Shown: in pieces, positions 1 to 7,236 of the stretch
How positions within the stretch are numbered: position 1 is the first letter of the stretch
Layout of the letters: each line of letters begins with the position of its first letter
Origin: Aquifex aeolicus
GTDB taxonomy: Bacteria; Aquificota; Aquificia; Aquificales; Aquificaceae
Length of the DNA stretch: 10,377 nucleotides
NCBI GenBank assembly: GCA_015661465.1
Contig: DQVZ01000125.1
Coordinates: 1-10,377 of the forward strand
Direction: 5' to 3'
The notes under the pieces: generated by a model
The model's database searches: none
The model's input: only the letters and a program-made list of their open reading frames with translations
What the model was told of the DNA's origin: nothing
Position numbers and translations under genes: made by a program

Positions 1-15
1 CAGCAGCAGCAGCAG
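1..15 (+). repeat. (CAG)5 trinucleotide run in the napA signal peptide
   Basis: Five perfect CAG units, read in frame as GCA alanine codons. They encode the poly-alanine hydrophobic stretch of the NapA Tat signal peptide. The run may continue to the left of the window. Alanine-rich h-regions are normal in Tat signals; the use of one identical codon throughout is less usual and could allow slippage. Confidence 0.6.
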
Positions 16-2810
16 CTACTGCTGTGGGAATTCCTATTCCTGAAGATGTTCAGGCAGCAGCTAAAGAAGTTCAAAGTGGATGGCAATGGGATAAAGCTGT
101 ATGTCGCTTCTGTGGAACCGGTTGCGGAATAATGGTAGCTACAAAAAACGATAGAATTGTTGCGGTAAAAGGGGACCCTCTAAACCCGGTAAATAGAGGT
201 CTTAACTGTATTAAAGGGTACTTCACCGCAAAGATAATGTATGGTGAAGATAGATTAACTAAACCACTTTTAAGAGTAAATGAAAAAGGGGAATTCGATA
301 AGAAAGGAAAATTCAGACCGGTAAGCTGGCAAAAGGCTTATGAGGTTATGGTAAAGAAATTTAAGGAAGCTTACAACGAACTGGGTCCGGAAGGAATTGC
401 TATATTCGCATCAGGGCAATACACCGTAATGGAAGGTTATGCAGCAGCAAAGCTTATGAAAGCCGGCTTTAGAAGTAATAACATAGACCCTAATGCGCGA
501 CACTGTATGGCTTCGGCAGTTGCAGCGTTTATTCAAACATTCGGTATAGATGAACCTGCAGGATGTTATGACGATATAGAGCTCACTGATACTTTCGTGG
601 TTTGGGGCTCTAATATGGCAGAAATGCACCCTGTTTTATGGGCAAGGGTGCTTGATAGAAAACTTTCTGCTCCGGATAGGGTTAGAATAGTAGTTCTTTC
701 AACCTTTAAGAACATGACCACAGATGGAGCTGATATAGAGATAATCTTTAAACCTCAAACAGACTTACTTATACAAAACTATATCCTCAGGGAAATAGTC
801 TACAACCATCCGGAAGCAATAGATTGGGATTTTGTTAATAACTACTGTGCATTCGCAACGGGATACATAGACATAGGCTATGGAATGAGAGGAAACCCGA
901 ATCACCCTAAGTATAGCAAGAAAGAAAAAGAAACGATGATTAAAGAAGTAGTAAAAGTTATCTCTAAAGACGAAGCTAAAGCTCTCAGCGTATACGGGCT
1001 CAAGGAAGGTGATAAGCTTGAAATGAAGCATAGAAAGCAGGCAGGAAAACACTGGGTAATTACTTTTGAAGAATTCAAAAAAGCTTTGGAGCCGTATACC
1101 CTTGACTACGTTGCAGAAGTTGCCAAAGGGGACCCGGATGAACCTTTAGAAGAATTCAAGAAAAAACTAAAAGCCCTGGCAGACCTTTACATAGAAAAGG
1201 GAAGAAAGGTCGTTTCCTTCTGGACTATGGGATTCAATCAGCACACCAGAGGGACTTGGGTTAACGAACAAGTTTATGCAATACACCTCCTCTTAGGAAA
1301 GCACGCTAAACCGGGTAATGGAGCTTTTAGTCTGACGGGACAACCTTCAGCTTGCGGAACGGCAAGAGAAGTAGGCACATTTGCTCACAGGCTTCCAGCA
1401 GATATGGTAGTATTCAATCCTAAACATAGAGAAATAGCAGAAAAAATATGGAAGATTCCCAAGGGAACTATTAATCCGAAAGTAGGTTCGGATATCGTTC
1501 AAATAATGAGAGACCTCGAAGATGGTAAGATAAAATGGGCTTGGGTTCACGTATGTAATCCGTGGCAAGATACGGCTAATGCAAACCACTGGATAAAAGC
1601 TGCAAGAGAAATGGATAACTTCATAGTAGTATCCGAAGCTTATCCAGGCATTTCTGCAAAAGTAGCTGATTTAATACTTCCCTCCGCGATGATTTACGAA
1701 AAGTGGGGAGCTTACGGAAACTCTGAAAGAAGAGGACAACACTGGAGACAACAGGTTACTCCTCCCGGCGAAGCAATGCCGGACGAATGGCAAATTATAG
1801 AGTTCTCTAAGTTCTTCAAATTGAAAGAATGTTGGAAGGAATGGAGACTGAGAGATGGAACTGTTCTTCCTAACGTACTCGAGGAAGCTAAGAGAATGGG
1901 ATACGACCCGGAAATGACTCTCTATGACGTATTGTTCTCCGAAGAAGCTTTCAAGAGGACAATACCACATGTAGACCTAAGATGGCCTCAACCCGTTGCT
2001 TATAACCCTGAAACTGGCAGATTACATCCCAATACTTCTGCTGCTGGAGACAAAAGAAATGTCAAAGGTGTTGATGGAAAGCCGTGGAAGGGATACGGAT
2101 TCTTCATACAAAAAGCTCTTTGGGAAGAGTATAGACTATTTACTCTAGGACACGGCCACGACCTTGCAGACTTCGATACCTATCATAAAGTAAGGGGACT
2201 TAGATGGCCCGTAGTTGACGGAAAAGAAACCCCTTGGAGATTTAACGCAAAATACGACCCGTACGCAAGGAAATACGGCAAAGGAAAGGAATTTGCCTTC
2301 TATGGACCTGCACTCAAGAAGATACCTAAAGGTAGTTTACCTAAGCTGGAGAACGGAGAATGGAAAGTTGAGTTTGGAGAGGTAGTTGACCTGACTAACA
2401 GAGCAAAGATATTCTTCAGACCCTATATGGAACCTCCCGAGGTTCCCGATAAGGAATATCCATTCTGGCTCTGTACAGGTAGAGTCTTAGAACACTGGCA
2501 TTCAGGTACGATGACTATGAGAGTTCCCGAACTTTACAGGTCAATGCCCGAAGCTCTATGCTATATGCACCCCGAAGATGCTAAGAAGATAGGAGTAAAA
2601 GACGGAGATATTGTATGGATTGAATCCAGAAGAGGTAGGGTAAAGGCAAGAGTTTCCACCAGAGGTAGAAATAGACCACCGAGAGGTCTCGTATTCGTAC
2701 CGTGGTTTGACGAGAGAGTTTACATCAACAAGGTAACCCTCGATGCAAGATGTCCTATATCCAAACAAACGGACTACAAGAAATGTGCAGTTAAAATTTA
2801 CCCGGCTTAA
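1..2810 (+). CDS. napA: Periplasmic nitrate reductase catalytic subunit NapA (5' partial)
   Basis: Catalytic subunit of periplasmic nitrate reductase; reduces nitrate to nitrite with a Mo-bis-MGD cofactor and one 4Fe-4S cluster. The reading frame is open to the window edge (first full codon at base 3). The GTG at 24 is therefore not the start: the upstream codons read AAAAATAV, the end of the hydrophobic part of a Tat signal peptide whose twin-arginine lies outside. Counting from that GTG, the cluster cysteines are C27, C30, C34 and C62 (CRFCGTGCG ... NCIKG), K64 is the conserved electron-transfer lysine, and C161 in NARHCMAS is the Mo ligand. The C-terminal dinucleotide-binding domain is intact and ends [10 protein letters not shown]. 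At over 930 residues it is about 100 longer than E. coli NapA. One insertion (about residues 290-346) and others are of the kind I recall from Campylobacterota NapA. It heads the napAGHBLD operon. Family certain; exact start unseen. Confidence 0.97.
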   Translation, partial: AAAAATAVGIPIPEDVQAAAKEVQSGWQWDKAVCRFCGTGCGIMVATKNDRIVAVKGDPLNPVNRGLNCIKGYFTAKIMYGEDRLTKPLLRVNEKGEFDKKGKFRPVSWQKAYEVMVKKFKEAYNELGPEGIAIFASGQYTVMEGYAAAKLMKAGFRSNNIDPNARHCMASAVAAFIQTFGIDEPAGCYDDIELTDTFVVWGSNMAEMHPVLWARVLDRKLSAPDRVRIVVLSTFKNMTTDGADIEIIFKPQTDLLIQNYILREIVYNHPEAIDWDFVNNYCAFATGYIDIGYGMRGNPNHPKYSKKEKETMIKEVVKVISKDEAKALSVYGLKEGDKLEMKHRKQAGKHWVITFEEFKKALEPYTLDYVAEVAKGDPDEPLEEFKKKLKALADLYIEKGRKVVSFWTMGFNQHTRGTWVNEQVYAIHLLLGKHAKPGNGAFSLTGQPSACGTAREVGTFAHRLPADMVVFNPKHREIAEKIWKIPKGTINPKVGSDIVQIMRDLEDGKIKWAWVHVCNPWQDTANANHWIKAAREMDNFIVVSEAYPGISAKVADLILPSAMIYEKWGAYGNSERRGQHWRQQVTPPGEAMPDEWQIIEFSKFFKLKECWKEWRLRDGTVLPNVLEEAKRMGYDPEMTLYDVLFSEEAFKRTIPHVDLRWPQPVAYNPETGRLHPNTSAAGDKRNVKGVDGKPWKGYGFFIQKALWEEYRLFTLGHGHDLADFDTYHKVRGLRWPVVDGKETPWRFNAKYDPYARKYGKGKEFAFYGPALKKIPKGSLPKLENGEWKVEFGEVVDLTNRAKIFFRPYMEPPEVPDKEYPFWLCTGRVLEHWHSGTMTMRVPELYRSMPEALCYMHPEDAKKIGVKDGDIVWIESRRGRVKARVSTRGRNRPPRGLVFVPWFDERVYINKVTLDARCPISKQTDYKKCAVKIYPA

Positions 2811-2821
2811 AGAGGTGAAAA

Positions 2822-3661
2822 ATGACAGATAAAAAACCCGACCCGAGACGCAGGAAGCTCCTCTTGGGCTTCCTGCAAGGTATAGGTTTTTCTATTGTGG
2901 GTGGTGTAGTTTGGTCTGCTATAGTTAGCGAAAATAAAAAAGACCTTTTAGTTTTAAGACCTCCCGGTGCTTATCCTGAAGAAGAGTTTTTAAAAAAATG
3001 TATAAAATGCGGTCTTTGTGTAATAGCTTGCGCAAATAGGGAAAATATACCTTTCGATAGACAAGGAAATAAAATGGTAACACTGAAACTCGCGGCTCCC
3101 GGAGATGGAAAACCCCTTGGAACACCTTACTTCATACCAAGACAAGTTCCATGCTATATGTGTGTTGACATTCCATGTGCTTTTGCATGTCCAACAAAAG
3201 CCCTTGATGTTGAGCTTTTGAGAAACGAAAAAGGAGAGGTTGATATAAACAAAGCCCGCATGGGGGTTGCAGTCATTGATTATAACAGTTGCATAGCATT
3301 CTGGGGATTGCAATGTGACGCCTGTGTAAGAGCATGTCCATTAATGCATAAAGCAATCTATATAGACGTAAGGAGAAACAGAAGAACAGGCAAACATGCT
3401 ATGCTTGTCCCAGTGGTAGACCCGGATTACTGCACGGGTTGCGGACTATGCGAGTTTGTATGTCCTACAGATAAGCCCGCCATATTCGTTCTCCCCAGAG
3501 ATGTGGCTCTCGGAAAGATAGGTAAACACTACGTAAGAGGTTGGATGGAAACAGAAGAAAACGTGGAAGAAAAGATAAAGGAAAGGGAAAAGGAACTTCA
3601 AAAGTGGCAGCCTAAAACACCTGAAGATTATTTAAATACGGGGGATTTACTTGATGAGTAA
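2822..3661 (+). CDS. napG: Ferredoxin-type protein NapG, periplasmic quinol dehydrogenase subunit
   Basis: Iron-sulfur protein that, with membrane protein NapH, passes electrons from quinol towards NapB/NapA. 279 residues. The N-terminus DPRRRKLLLGF followed by a hydrophobic stretch (about residues 13-35) is a Tat-type signal or anchor, placing the protein on the periplasmic side. Four 4Fe-4S cysteine sets are visible: C60/63/66/70, C111/114/119/123, C157/165/168/172 and C204/207/210/214. The third set has wide spacing (SCIAFWGLQCDAC), typical of NapG/MauM-type ferredoxins. The C-terminal 40 residues are charged, possibly helical. The start ATG follows an AGAGGTG ribosome site 11 bases after the napA stop. 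The stop overlaps napH. Confidence 0.95.
   Translation: MTDKKPDPRRRKLLLGFLQGIGFSIVGGVVWSAIVSENKKDLLVLRPPGAYPEEEFLKKCIKCGLCVIACANRENIPFDRQGNKMVTLKLAAPGDGKPLGTPYFIPRQVPCYMCVDIPCAFACPTKALDVELLRNEKGEVDINKARMGVAVIDYNSCIAFWGLQCDACVRACPLMHKAIYIDVRRNRRTGKHAMLVPVVDPDYCTGCGLCEFVCPTDKPAIFVLPRDVALGKIGKHYVRGWMETEENVEEKIKEREKELQKWQPKTPEDYLNTGDLLDE
3640..3645 (+). promoter_or_regulatory. Ribosome binding site of napH inside the napG end
   Basis: GGGGGA lies 8 bases before the ATG at 3654 and 5 bases before the TTG at 3651. The spacing favours the ATG as the napH start. The site itself is napG coding sequence. Confidence 0.55.
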
Positions 3662-4538
3662 TGCTGTAGCTATTACGAAATCTCAAGAAAGAGAGGGCGA
3701 AAAAACTAAAGCTTTTCTTGCACGAAACAAGTACCTAATACTCCGTAGAATTACCCAAATAGGCATACTCGGCCTTTATATAGGTGGAAACTATCTAGGT
3801 TGGAAAATTCTTCAAGGGAATTTGAGCACTTCCAAGTTTTTAGAAGTTATTCCGTTATCAGACCCGTACGCAGTTCTTCAGATGTTTTTCTCAGGTGCGA
3901 TAGTAGGAGTAGATGTAATAATCGGAGCTTTATTGATACTTGCTTTCTATGGACTTATAGTCGGCAGGGCATTCTGCAGTTGGGTGTGTCCCGTGAATAT
4001 TTTTACAGATGTGGCAAGCTGGATAAGGGTAAAAACCGGACTCCACAAAGAAGAAAAAAGGATTAACATTCCCCGCAGTACGCGATACTGGGTCCTAGTT
4101 TTGGGGTTGATACTTTCACCTATTCTGGGAGTACCTGCCTTTGAATTTATCAGCCCGGTATCTGCGACCCACAGGGGAATTATATTCGGAATCGGACTGG
4201 GATGGACGTTAATTTTAGCTATATTCCTTTTTGACCTTTTTGTAGTAAAAAACGGCTGGTGCGGTCATTTATGTCCTCTTGGGGCCTTTTATTCCCTTAT
4301 AAGCAAACCTGCATCGCTACTGAGGGTAGGATACAACCTAAACAAATGCATCGAGTGTATGGAATGTAAACGTGTGTGTCCGGAAGTACAAGTCTTATGG
4401 ATGATAGGTAAAGAAAACAAGCCCGTTCTATCGGGTGAGTGTACAAACTGCGGAAGGTGTGTAGATGTTTGTCCTGAAAATGCGCTTTTTTACACTTTGA
4501 GGTTTAAAAAATCGGGAGGTGATAAAAATGAAACTTAA
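3654..4538 (+). CDS. napH: NapH, membrane quinol dehydrogenase subunit with two 4Fe-4S clusters
   Basis: Integral membrane partner of NapG; in the known systems it oxidises quinol and delivers electrons to the periplasmic side. 294 residues from the ATG at 3654. About four membrane segments are visible (near residues 33-50, 83-104, 145-163 and 177-198). Two cytoplasmic CxxxCP motifs, C108-C112 (CSWVCP) and C203-C207 (CGHLCP), are characteristic of the NapH/NosR/CcoG group. Two C-terminal 4Fe-4S sets are C232/235/238/242 and C263/266/269/273. A TTG three bases earlier is also in frame, but the ATG lies a better distance (8 bases) from GGGGGA. The ATG lies inside the last codons of napG (8-base overlap), so translation is probably coupled. 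The 3' end overlaps napB by 11 bases. Confidence 0.95.
   Translation: MSNAVAITKSQEREGEKTKAFLARNKYLILRRITQIGILGLYIGGNYLGWKILQGNLSTSKFLEVIPLSDPYAVLQMFFSGAIVGVDVIIGALLILAFYGLIVGRAFCSWVCPVNIFTDVASWIRVKTGLHKEEKRINIPRSTRYWVLVLGLILSPILGVPAFEFISPVSATHRGIIFGIGLGWTLILAIFLFDLFVVKNGWCGHLCPLGAFYSLISKPASLLRVGYNLNKCIECMECKRVCPEVQVLWMIGKENKPVLSGECTNCGRCVDVCPENALFYTLRFKKSGGDKNET
4514..4521 (+). promoter_or_regulatory. Ribosome binding site that fixes the napB start
   Basis: GGGAGGTG is an almost ideal Shine-Dalgarno sequence 6 bases before the ATG at 4528. An in-frame GTG at 4519 is part of this site, so it is unlikely to be the start. Confidence 0.75.
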
Positions 4539-5070
4539 AAAAGTTCTTTTGGTTTTCTTAGGTTGTTCATCTTTGACATCTTTTATTGTAGCTAAAGAGG
4601 TTATAGCTCCAGAAGAATTAGGAATTAGAAAAGCTCCATTAGAAAAAGAAATCGTAAACCTTCCTGAACTAGAATATCCTAAAGCTCCTCCTGGGCAATC
4701 TAAAAGGTTTAAAAGAGCTTACGAAAACGCTCCACCCCAAATTCCTCATAGCATAGAGGGTATGTTTCCTATAACTCTCAAAAACAATGTTTGTTTGAGC
4801 TGTCACATGCCTGATGTTGCTAAACAAGTGGGTGCTATACCACTACCTCCCTCCCACTTTATAGATTTCTACTATTTACCGAAAGGTAAAGCTCCAAGGC
4901 TCACGGATGTTGATAAGGCTAGGTGGAATTGTTTGCTCTGCCACAGACCCCAAGCAAACGTCAAACCGGTTGTAAGGAACCTGTTCAAGCCAGAATTTAG
5001 AACTCCACAAGCTAAGGAAAAGTCCAGATTACACGAGGTAATATACGAGGGTGTAGGTGTGAAGAAATGA
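4528..5070 (+). CDS. napB: NapB, diheme cytochrome c subunit of periplasmic nitrate reductase
   Basis: Small periplasmic diheme cytochrome that passes electrons to NapA. 180 residues from ATG 4528. The two c-type heme motifs are CLSCH (C89-C92-H93) and CLLCH (C135-C138-H139). H74 (IPHS) and H110 (PSHF) match the distal axial histidines of NapB. The N-terminus MKLKK plus a hydrophobic stretch to about residue 22 is an export signal. It contains FLGC with C13, which resembles a lipobox, and an alternative signal-peptidase-I site after A22. The start is chosen by the GGGAGGTG site and overlaps napH by 11 bases. The stop overlaps the napL start (ATGA). Confidence 0.94.
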   Translation: MKLKKVLLVFLGCSSLTSFIVAKEVIAPEELGIRKAPLEKEIVNLPELEYPKAPPGQSKRFKRAYENAPPQIPHSIEGMFPITLKNNVCLSCHMPDVAKQVGAIPLPPSHFIDFYYLPKGKAPRLTDVDKARWNCLLCHRPQANVKPVVRNLFKPEFRTPQAKEKSRLHEVIYEGVGVKK

Positions 5071-6092
5071 TGAATATCTTTCTCTTCCTTTTTTTCCTTT
5101 ATACTATCTCCTTGGCCTTAGAGGTTAATTTAAAGGGTGCTATAACTGATATAGCCGTAGGCAAAAATAAATTAGCAGTCTCAACGGAAAAAGGGAAGGT
5201 TTTTATCTTAAATAAGGAAAGCCTCTCAGTGGAAAAGGAAATATCCTTACCGGATTTTACGGATTTTATGGGAGAAAAACAAAAGGCAAAGGTTTTCAGC
5301 GTAGACTTATCTCCTTCTGAAAAGAGGGTTTTAATGGTAGTTGAATCGGACTTAGGGAAAAGAACTGTATTCCTCTTTGAAAACGGAGCTCTAAAACCCA
5401 TCCTTAAGCTCACAAACGTAAGTAAAGGCATGTTTTTGGACGAAGACAATATCGTTCTCGGAACTGTAGCAAATGAAATATGGCTCTATAACATAAAGGA
5501 TAAGAAAACCGTCTACAAATATTTGGTTTTCAGGTTTGTTTTTTCCGATTTTGATATGAACAAAAACAGAAGCTTAATAGCTTGGGGAGATGAATCGGGA
5601 AAAGTATTTTTCATAGACCCTAAGAGTGGAAAAGTAATAGGAGTGGGTACGGAAGGAAATAAGGATAAAATCTTTAAATTAAGCTTTGCAAAAAATAGAG
5701 TAATAGTTGGTGGGAGAGATAAAAAATCGGTAATATTCAACCTTAAAAATAAAATCACAAATAAGGAAGAATGGAAAGAAAAACTGGATGCTCCATCTTT
5801 GCTAAAAAATGTAAAAACTCAGTTTATAAATAGAGAACTTGAATTTATTCTTTTCCCAGAAAAAATTTACGAGTCAGAGTTTATGGTGTTTGTGGTAGCT
5901 ATGTCTCCTAATGAAAAATACGCAGTCTTTACCTCGGATGAAGAAGGCCATTTAACAGTAATCGCTCCCGGAAAAGGGATAAAAAAAGTTCTCGATGTAG
6001 GTTGTTTTGTAAATGTTCTGGAATTTATAGACGATAAAAGGTTGCTTGTGGGATGTATTGACGGAATTTTAAAAGTAATGGAGGTACAGTGA
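5067..6092 (+). CDS. napL: NapL-like exported beta-propeller protein
   Basis: 341 residues. The first 18 or so form a very hydrophobic signal peptide (MMNIFLFLFFLYTISLA, likely cut before LEV), so the protein is exported. The rest is a run of short beta-rich WD40-like repeats, for example 'AVSTEKGKVFILN' near residue 40, 'IAWGDESGKVFFID' in the middle and 'LLVGCIDGILKVMEV' at the end, suggesting one propeller domain. No heme, Fe-S or catalytic motif is visible. Identification as NapL rests mainly on position between napB and napD, as in the Campylobacter jejuni and Wolinella nap operons, plus the propeller character. Its molecular role is not settled in any organism, as far as I know. GC is low: two 60-base lines (5701-5820) hold 16 and 19 G/C. 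Two ATGs (5067, 5070) both suit the AGGTG at 5055; the first overlaps the napB stop as ATGA. Confidence 0.8.
   Translation: MMNIFLFLFFLYTISLALEVNLKGAITDIAVGKNKLAVSTEKGKVFILNKESLSVEKEISLPDFTDFMGEKQKAKVFSVDLSPSEKRVLMVVESDLGKRTVFLFENGALKPILKLTNVSKGMFLDEDNIVLGTVANEIWLYNIKDKKTVYKYLVFRFVFSDFDMNKNRSLIAWGDESGKVFFIDPKSGKVIGVGTEGNKDKIFKLSFAKNRVIVGGRDKKSVIFNLKNKITNKEEWKEKLDAPSLLKNVKTQFINRELEFILFPEKIYESEFMVFVVAMSPNEKYAVFTSDEEGHLTVIAPGKGIKKVLDVGCFVNVLEFIDDKRLLVGCIDGILKVMEVQ
6080..6085 (+). promoter_or_regulatory. Ribosome binding site that decides the napD start
   Basis: GGAGGT lies inside the napL end, 6 bases before ATG 6092 and 3 bases before the in-frame GTG 6089. The spacing favours the ATG. Confidence 0.65.
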
Positions 6093-6439
6093 TGAATATC
6101 TCGAGCGTTGTCGTAAGATGTAAATCTGAGGACCTTAATGAGGTTCTCCAATCCCTTGAAGATTCTGGGATGTGCGACGTTTACTTTTACGATGAAAGTG
6201 GAAAGATAGTTGTGGTGATTGAGGCAGAAGATGTAAAGGAAGAAGTCTTTAAAATGAAAGCTATTCAAAGCCTTCCTAAGGTTCTTTCTGCAGAGCTTGT
6301 ATTCTCCTACAGCGACGAGTGGGCTAAGGCTAAAGAGTATCTTGATAAAAACGCCGACAGAGTTCCAGAAATTCTCAACGACGATAAGGTCAAAGCTGAA
6401 GATATCAAGTACCAAGGAAGGGTACCCAAATGGGTTTAA
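6092..6439 (+). CDS. napD: NapD, chaperone for NapA signal peptide
   Basis: Small cytoplasmic chaperone that binds the Tat signal of NapA and holds it back until the cofactor is inserted. 115 residues from ATG 6092. Residues 1-78 show the NapD ferredoxin-like fold pattern: MNISSVVVRC (strand 1), a helix, 'CDVYFYDESGKIVVVIEAED' (paired strands) and a second helix before 'VLSAELVFSY'. A charged tail of about 35 residues follows (to GRVPKWV), making it longer than E. coli NapD (87 residues). The ATG shares its first base with the last base of the napL stop, so translation is probably coupled. It is the last nap gene of this cluster. Confidence 0.9.
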   Translation: MNISSVVVRCKSEDLNEVLQSLEDSGMCDVYFYDESGKIVVVIEAEDVKEEVFKMKAIQSLPKVLSAELVFSYSDEWAKAKEYLDKNADRVPEILNDDKVKAEDIKYQGRVPKWV

Positions 6440-6455
6440 ACTTTTTCTTTCTTTT
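6424..6455 (+). terminator. Weak possible terminator at the end of nap operon
   Basis: ACCCA-AA-TGGGT (6424-6435) is a perfect but short 5-bp inverted repeat at the very end of napD, followed by a T-rich tract (6442-6455, broken by C). The loop of 2 is too tight, so the real stem would be 4 bp with a 4-base loop, and the T tract starts 6 bases late. Termination would be partial at best. Confidence 0.2.
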
Positions 6456-6488
6456 ACTAGAGATATTTATGATTTTTAGATTAAAAAC

Positions 6489-6517
6489 TTGACATTGTGT
6501 AAATAAGCGTTTACTTT
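6489..6517 (+). promoter_or_regulatory. Candidate sigma-70 type promoter of norCB
   Basis: A perfect TTGACA (6489-6494) is followed after 17 bases by TACTTT (6512-6517), a moderate -10 box. It lies in the only sizeable gap on the plus strand, directly before norC, with its -10 box 21 bases before the norC ATG. It implies norCB can be transcribed separately from the nap genes. The 5' leader would be very short. Confidence 0.45.
6499..6514 (+). promoter_or_regulatory. Inverted repeat over the norC promoter, possible operator
   Basis: GTAAA-TAAGCG-TTTAC is a perfect 5-bp inverted repeat with a 6-base centre. It sits between the candidate -35 and -10 boxes and runs into the -10. A dimeric regulator bound here would block transcription. 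It does not match the FNR/DNR consensus (TTGAT-N4-ATCAA) or the NorR half-sites. A repeat this short can occur by chance in AT-rich DNA. Confidence 0.3.
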
Positions 6518-6538
6518 CATAGATAGGAGGGGTGTAAG

Positions 6539-7219
6539 ATGAAAGTTGGTTGGTTAGAAGTCATCGTTGCAACCCTATTCTTAACCCTTGTGTTAGGGGC
6601 GGTTTGGACAAGGGGACGTAATTGGCTCGACCCCGAGTTTTGGAAAAGGTATGCCATAATCGGCTCATCTATCATGTTCATAACCCTTATCGTTCTCACT
6701 TTCGATACCTTGGCGAAGACAAAGATAGGTAGCGATAGGGTACCTCCGCCCACGGTAATCAACTACAAAATTGATTACAAATACGACCCAGAAAAGGGTT
6801 ATTTTAAACCCGTCATAGGACCGGAGAAAGAACTTCTCTTCGGAAAGGAGTACTCTGAAGAGGAAGCTATGGAGTTAATAGTTAAAGGAAAGCTTGTAAT
6901 TCAAAGTAGAGCTTGTATGAACTGTCATACTCTCCTCGGAAATGGAGCTTATTATGCTCCCGACCTTACGAAAGCTTGGCTTGACCCTAAGTGGGAAAAG
7001 GTTATGATTGCTGCCACACAATCAAAAACAAAGGAAGAAGCCATGGTTAAGTTTCTTATGTATCCTGACAAGTATGCAACCTGGACAAGGAGAATGCCCA
7101 ACTTGAATATAGATGAGGAAGAAGCAAAAGCTGTAGTTGCTTATCTAAAATGGATGGCTGCTATTAACACAAACGGTTTTCCCGACCACTTTGGAGAGTC
7201 AAAGTTAGTCAAGTTCTAA
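6539..7219 (+). CDS. norC: Nitric oxide reductase subunit C (membrane cytochrome c), enlarged
   Basis: Membrane-anchored monoheme cytochrome c that takes electrons from soluble carriers and passes them to NorB. 226 residues against about 146-150 in Pseudomonas NorC. The heme motif is CMNCH (C126-C129-H130) followed by TLLGNGAYYAPDL, the NorC signature; M186 in RRMPNL is the sixth heme ligand. The C-terminus has the NorC-like YLKWMAAINTNGFP. Two membrane segments are seen (about residues 4-23 and 39-59). The second aligns by eye with the single anchor of ordinary NorC (GSxxF...LT), so the first is additional. A linker of roughly 40 extra residues (about 66-105, rich in Pro, Tyr, Lys) separates anchor and heme domain. 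The start follows AGGAGGGG at 6525. norB follows 17 bases after its stop. Confidence 0.9.
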   Translation: MKVGWLEVIVATLFLTLVLGAVWTRGRNWLDPEFWKRYAIIGSSIMFITLIVLTFDTLAKTKIGSDRVPPPTVINYKIDYKYDPEKGYFKPVIGPEKELLFGKEYSEEEAMELIVKGKLVIQSRACMNCHTLLGNGAYYAPDLTKAWLDPKWEKVMIAATQSKTKEEAMVKFLMYPDKYATWTRRMPNLNIDEEEAKAVVAYLKWMAAINTNGFPDHFGESKLVKF

Positions 7220-7236
7220 TAAAGGAGGTGTAGGCA

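Noticed and set aside
24..26. GTG as the start of napA
   Set aside because: The frame continues upstream to the window edge with alanine-rich codons of a Tat signal, and a NapA starting here would lack its export signal. No ribosome site precedes it.
765..1052. Minus-strand open frames inside napA (also 411-629, 1347-1589, 1671-1970, 2556-2768) and plus-strand frames inside nirDL (9126-9341, 9283-9723)
   Set aside because: They lie opposite strongly conserved coding regions, have Cys/Tyr/Phe/Ser-rich compositions typical of antisense frames, and show no ribosome sites or family motifs.
5867..6415. 182-codon minus-strand open frame across napL and napD
   Set aside because: It is antisense to two well supported genes, and its product shows no recognisable motif.
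6297..6479. 60-codon plus-strand frame overlapping the napD end
   Set aside because: It is out of frame with napD, has no ribosome site and runs into the norC leader; composition looks like frame shadow.
6489..6502. FNR/DNR-type site at TTGACATTGTGTAA
   Set aside because: The right half (TGTAA) does not match the required ATCAA; only the left half fits.
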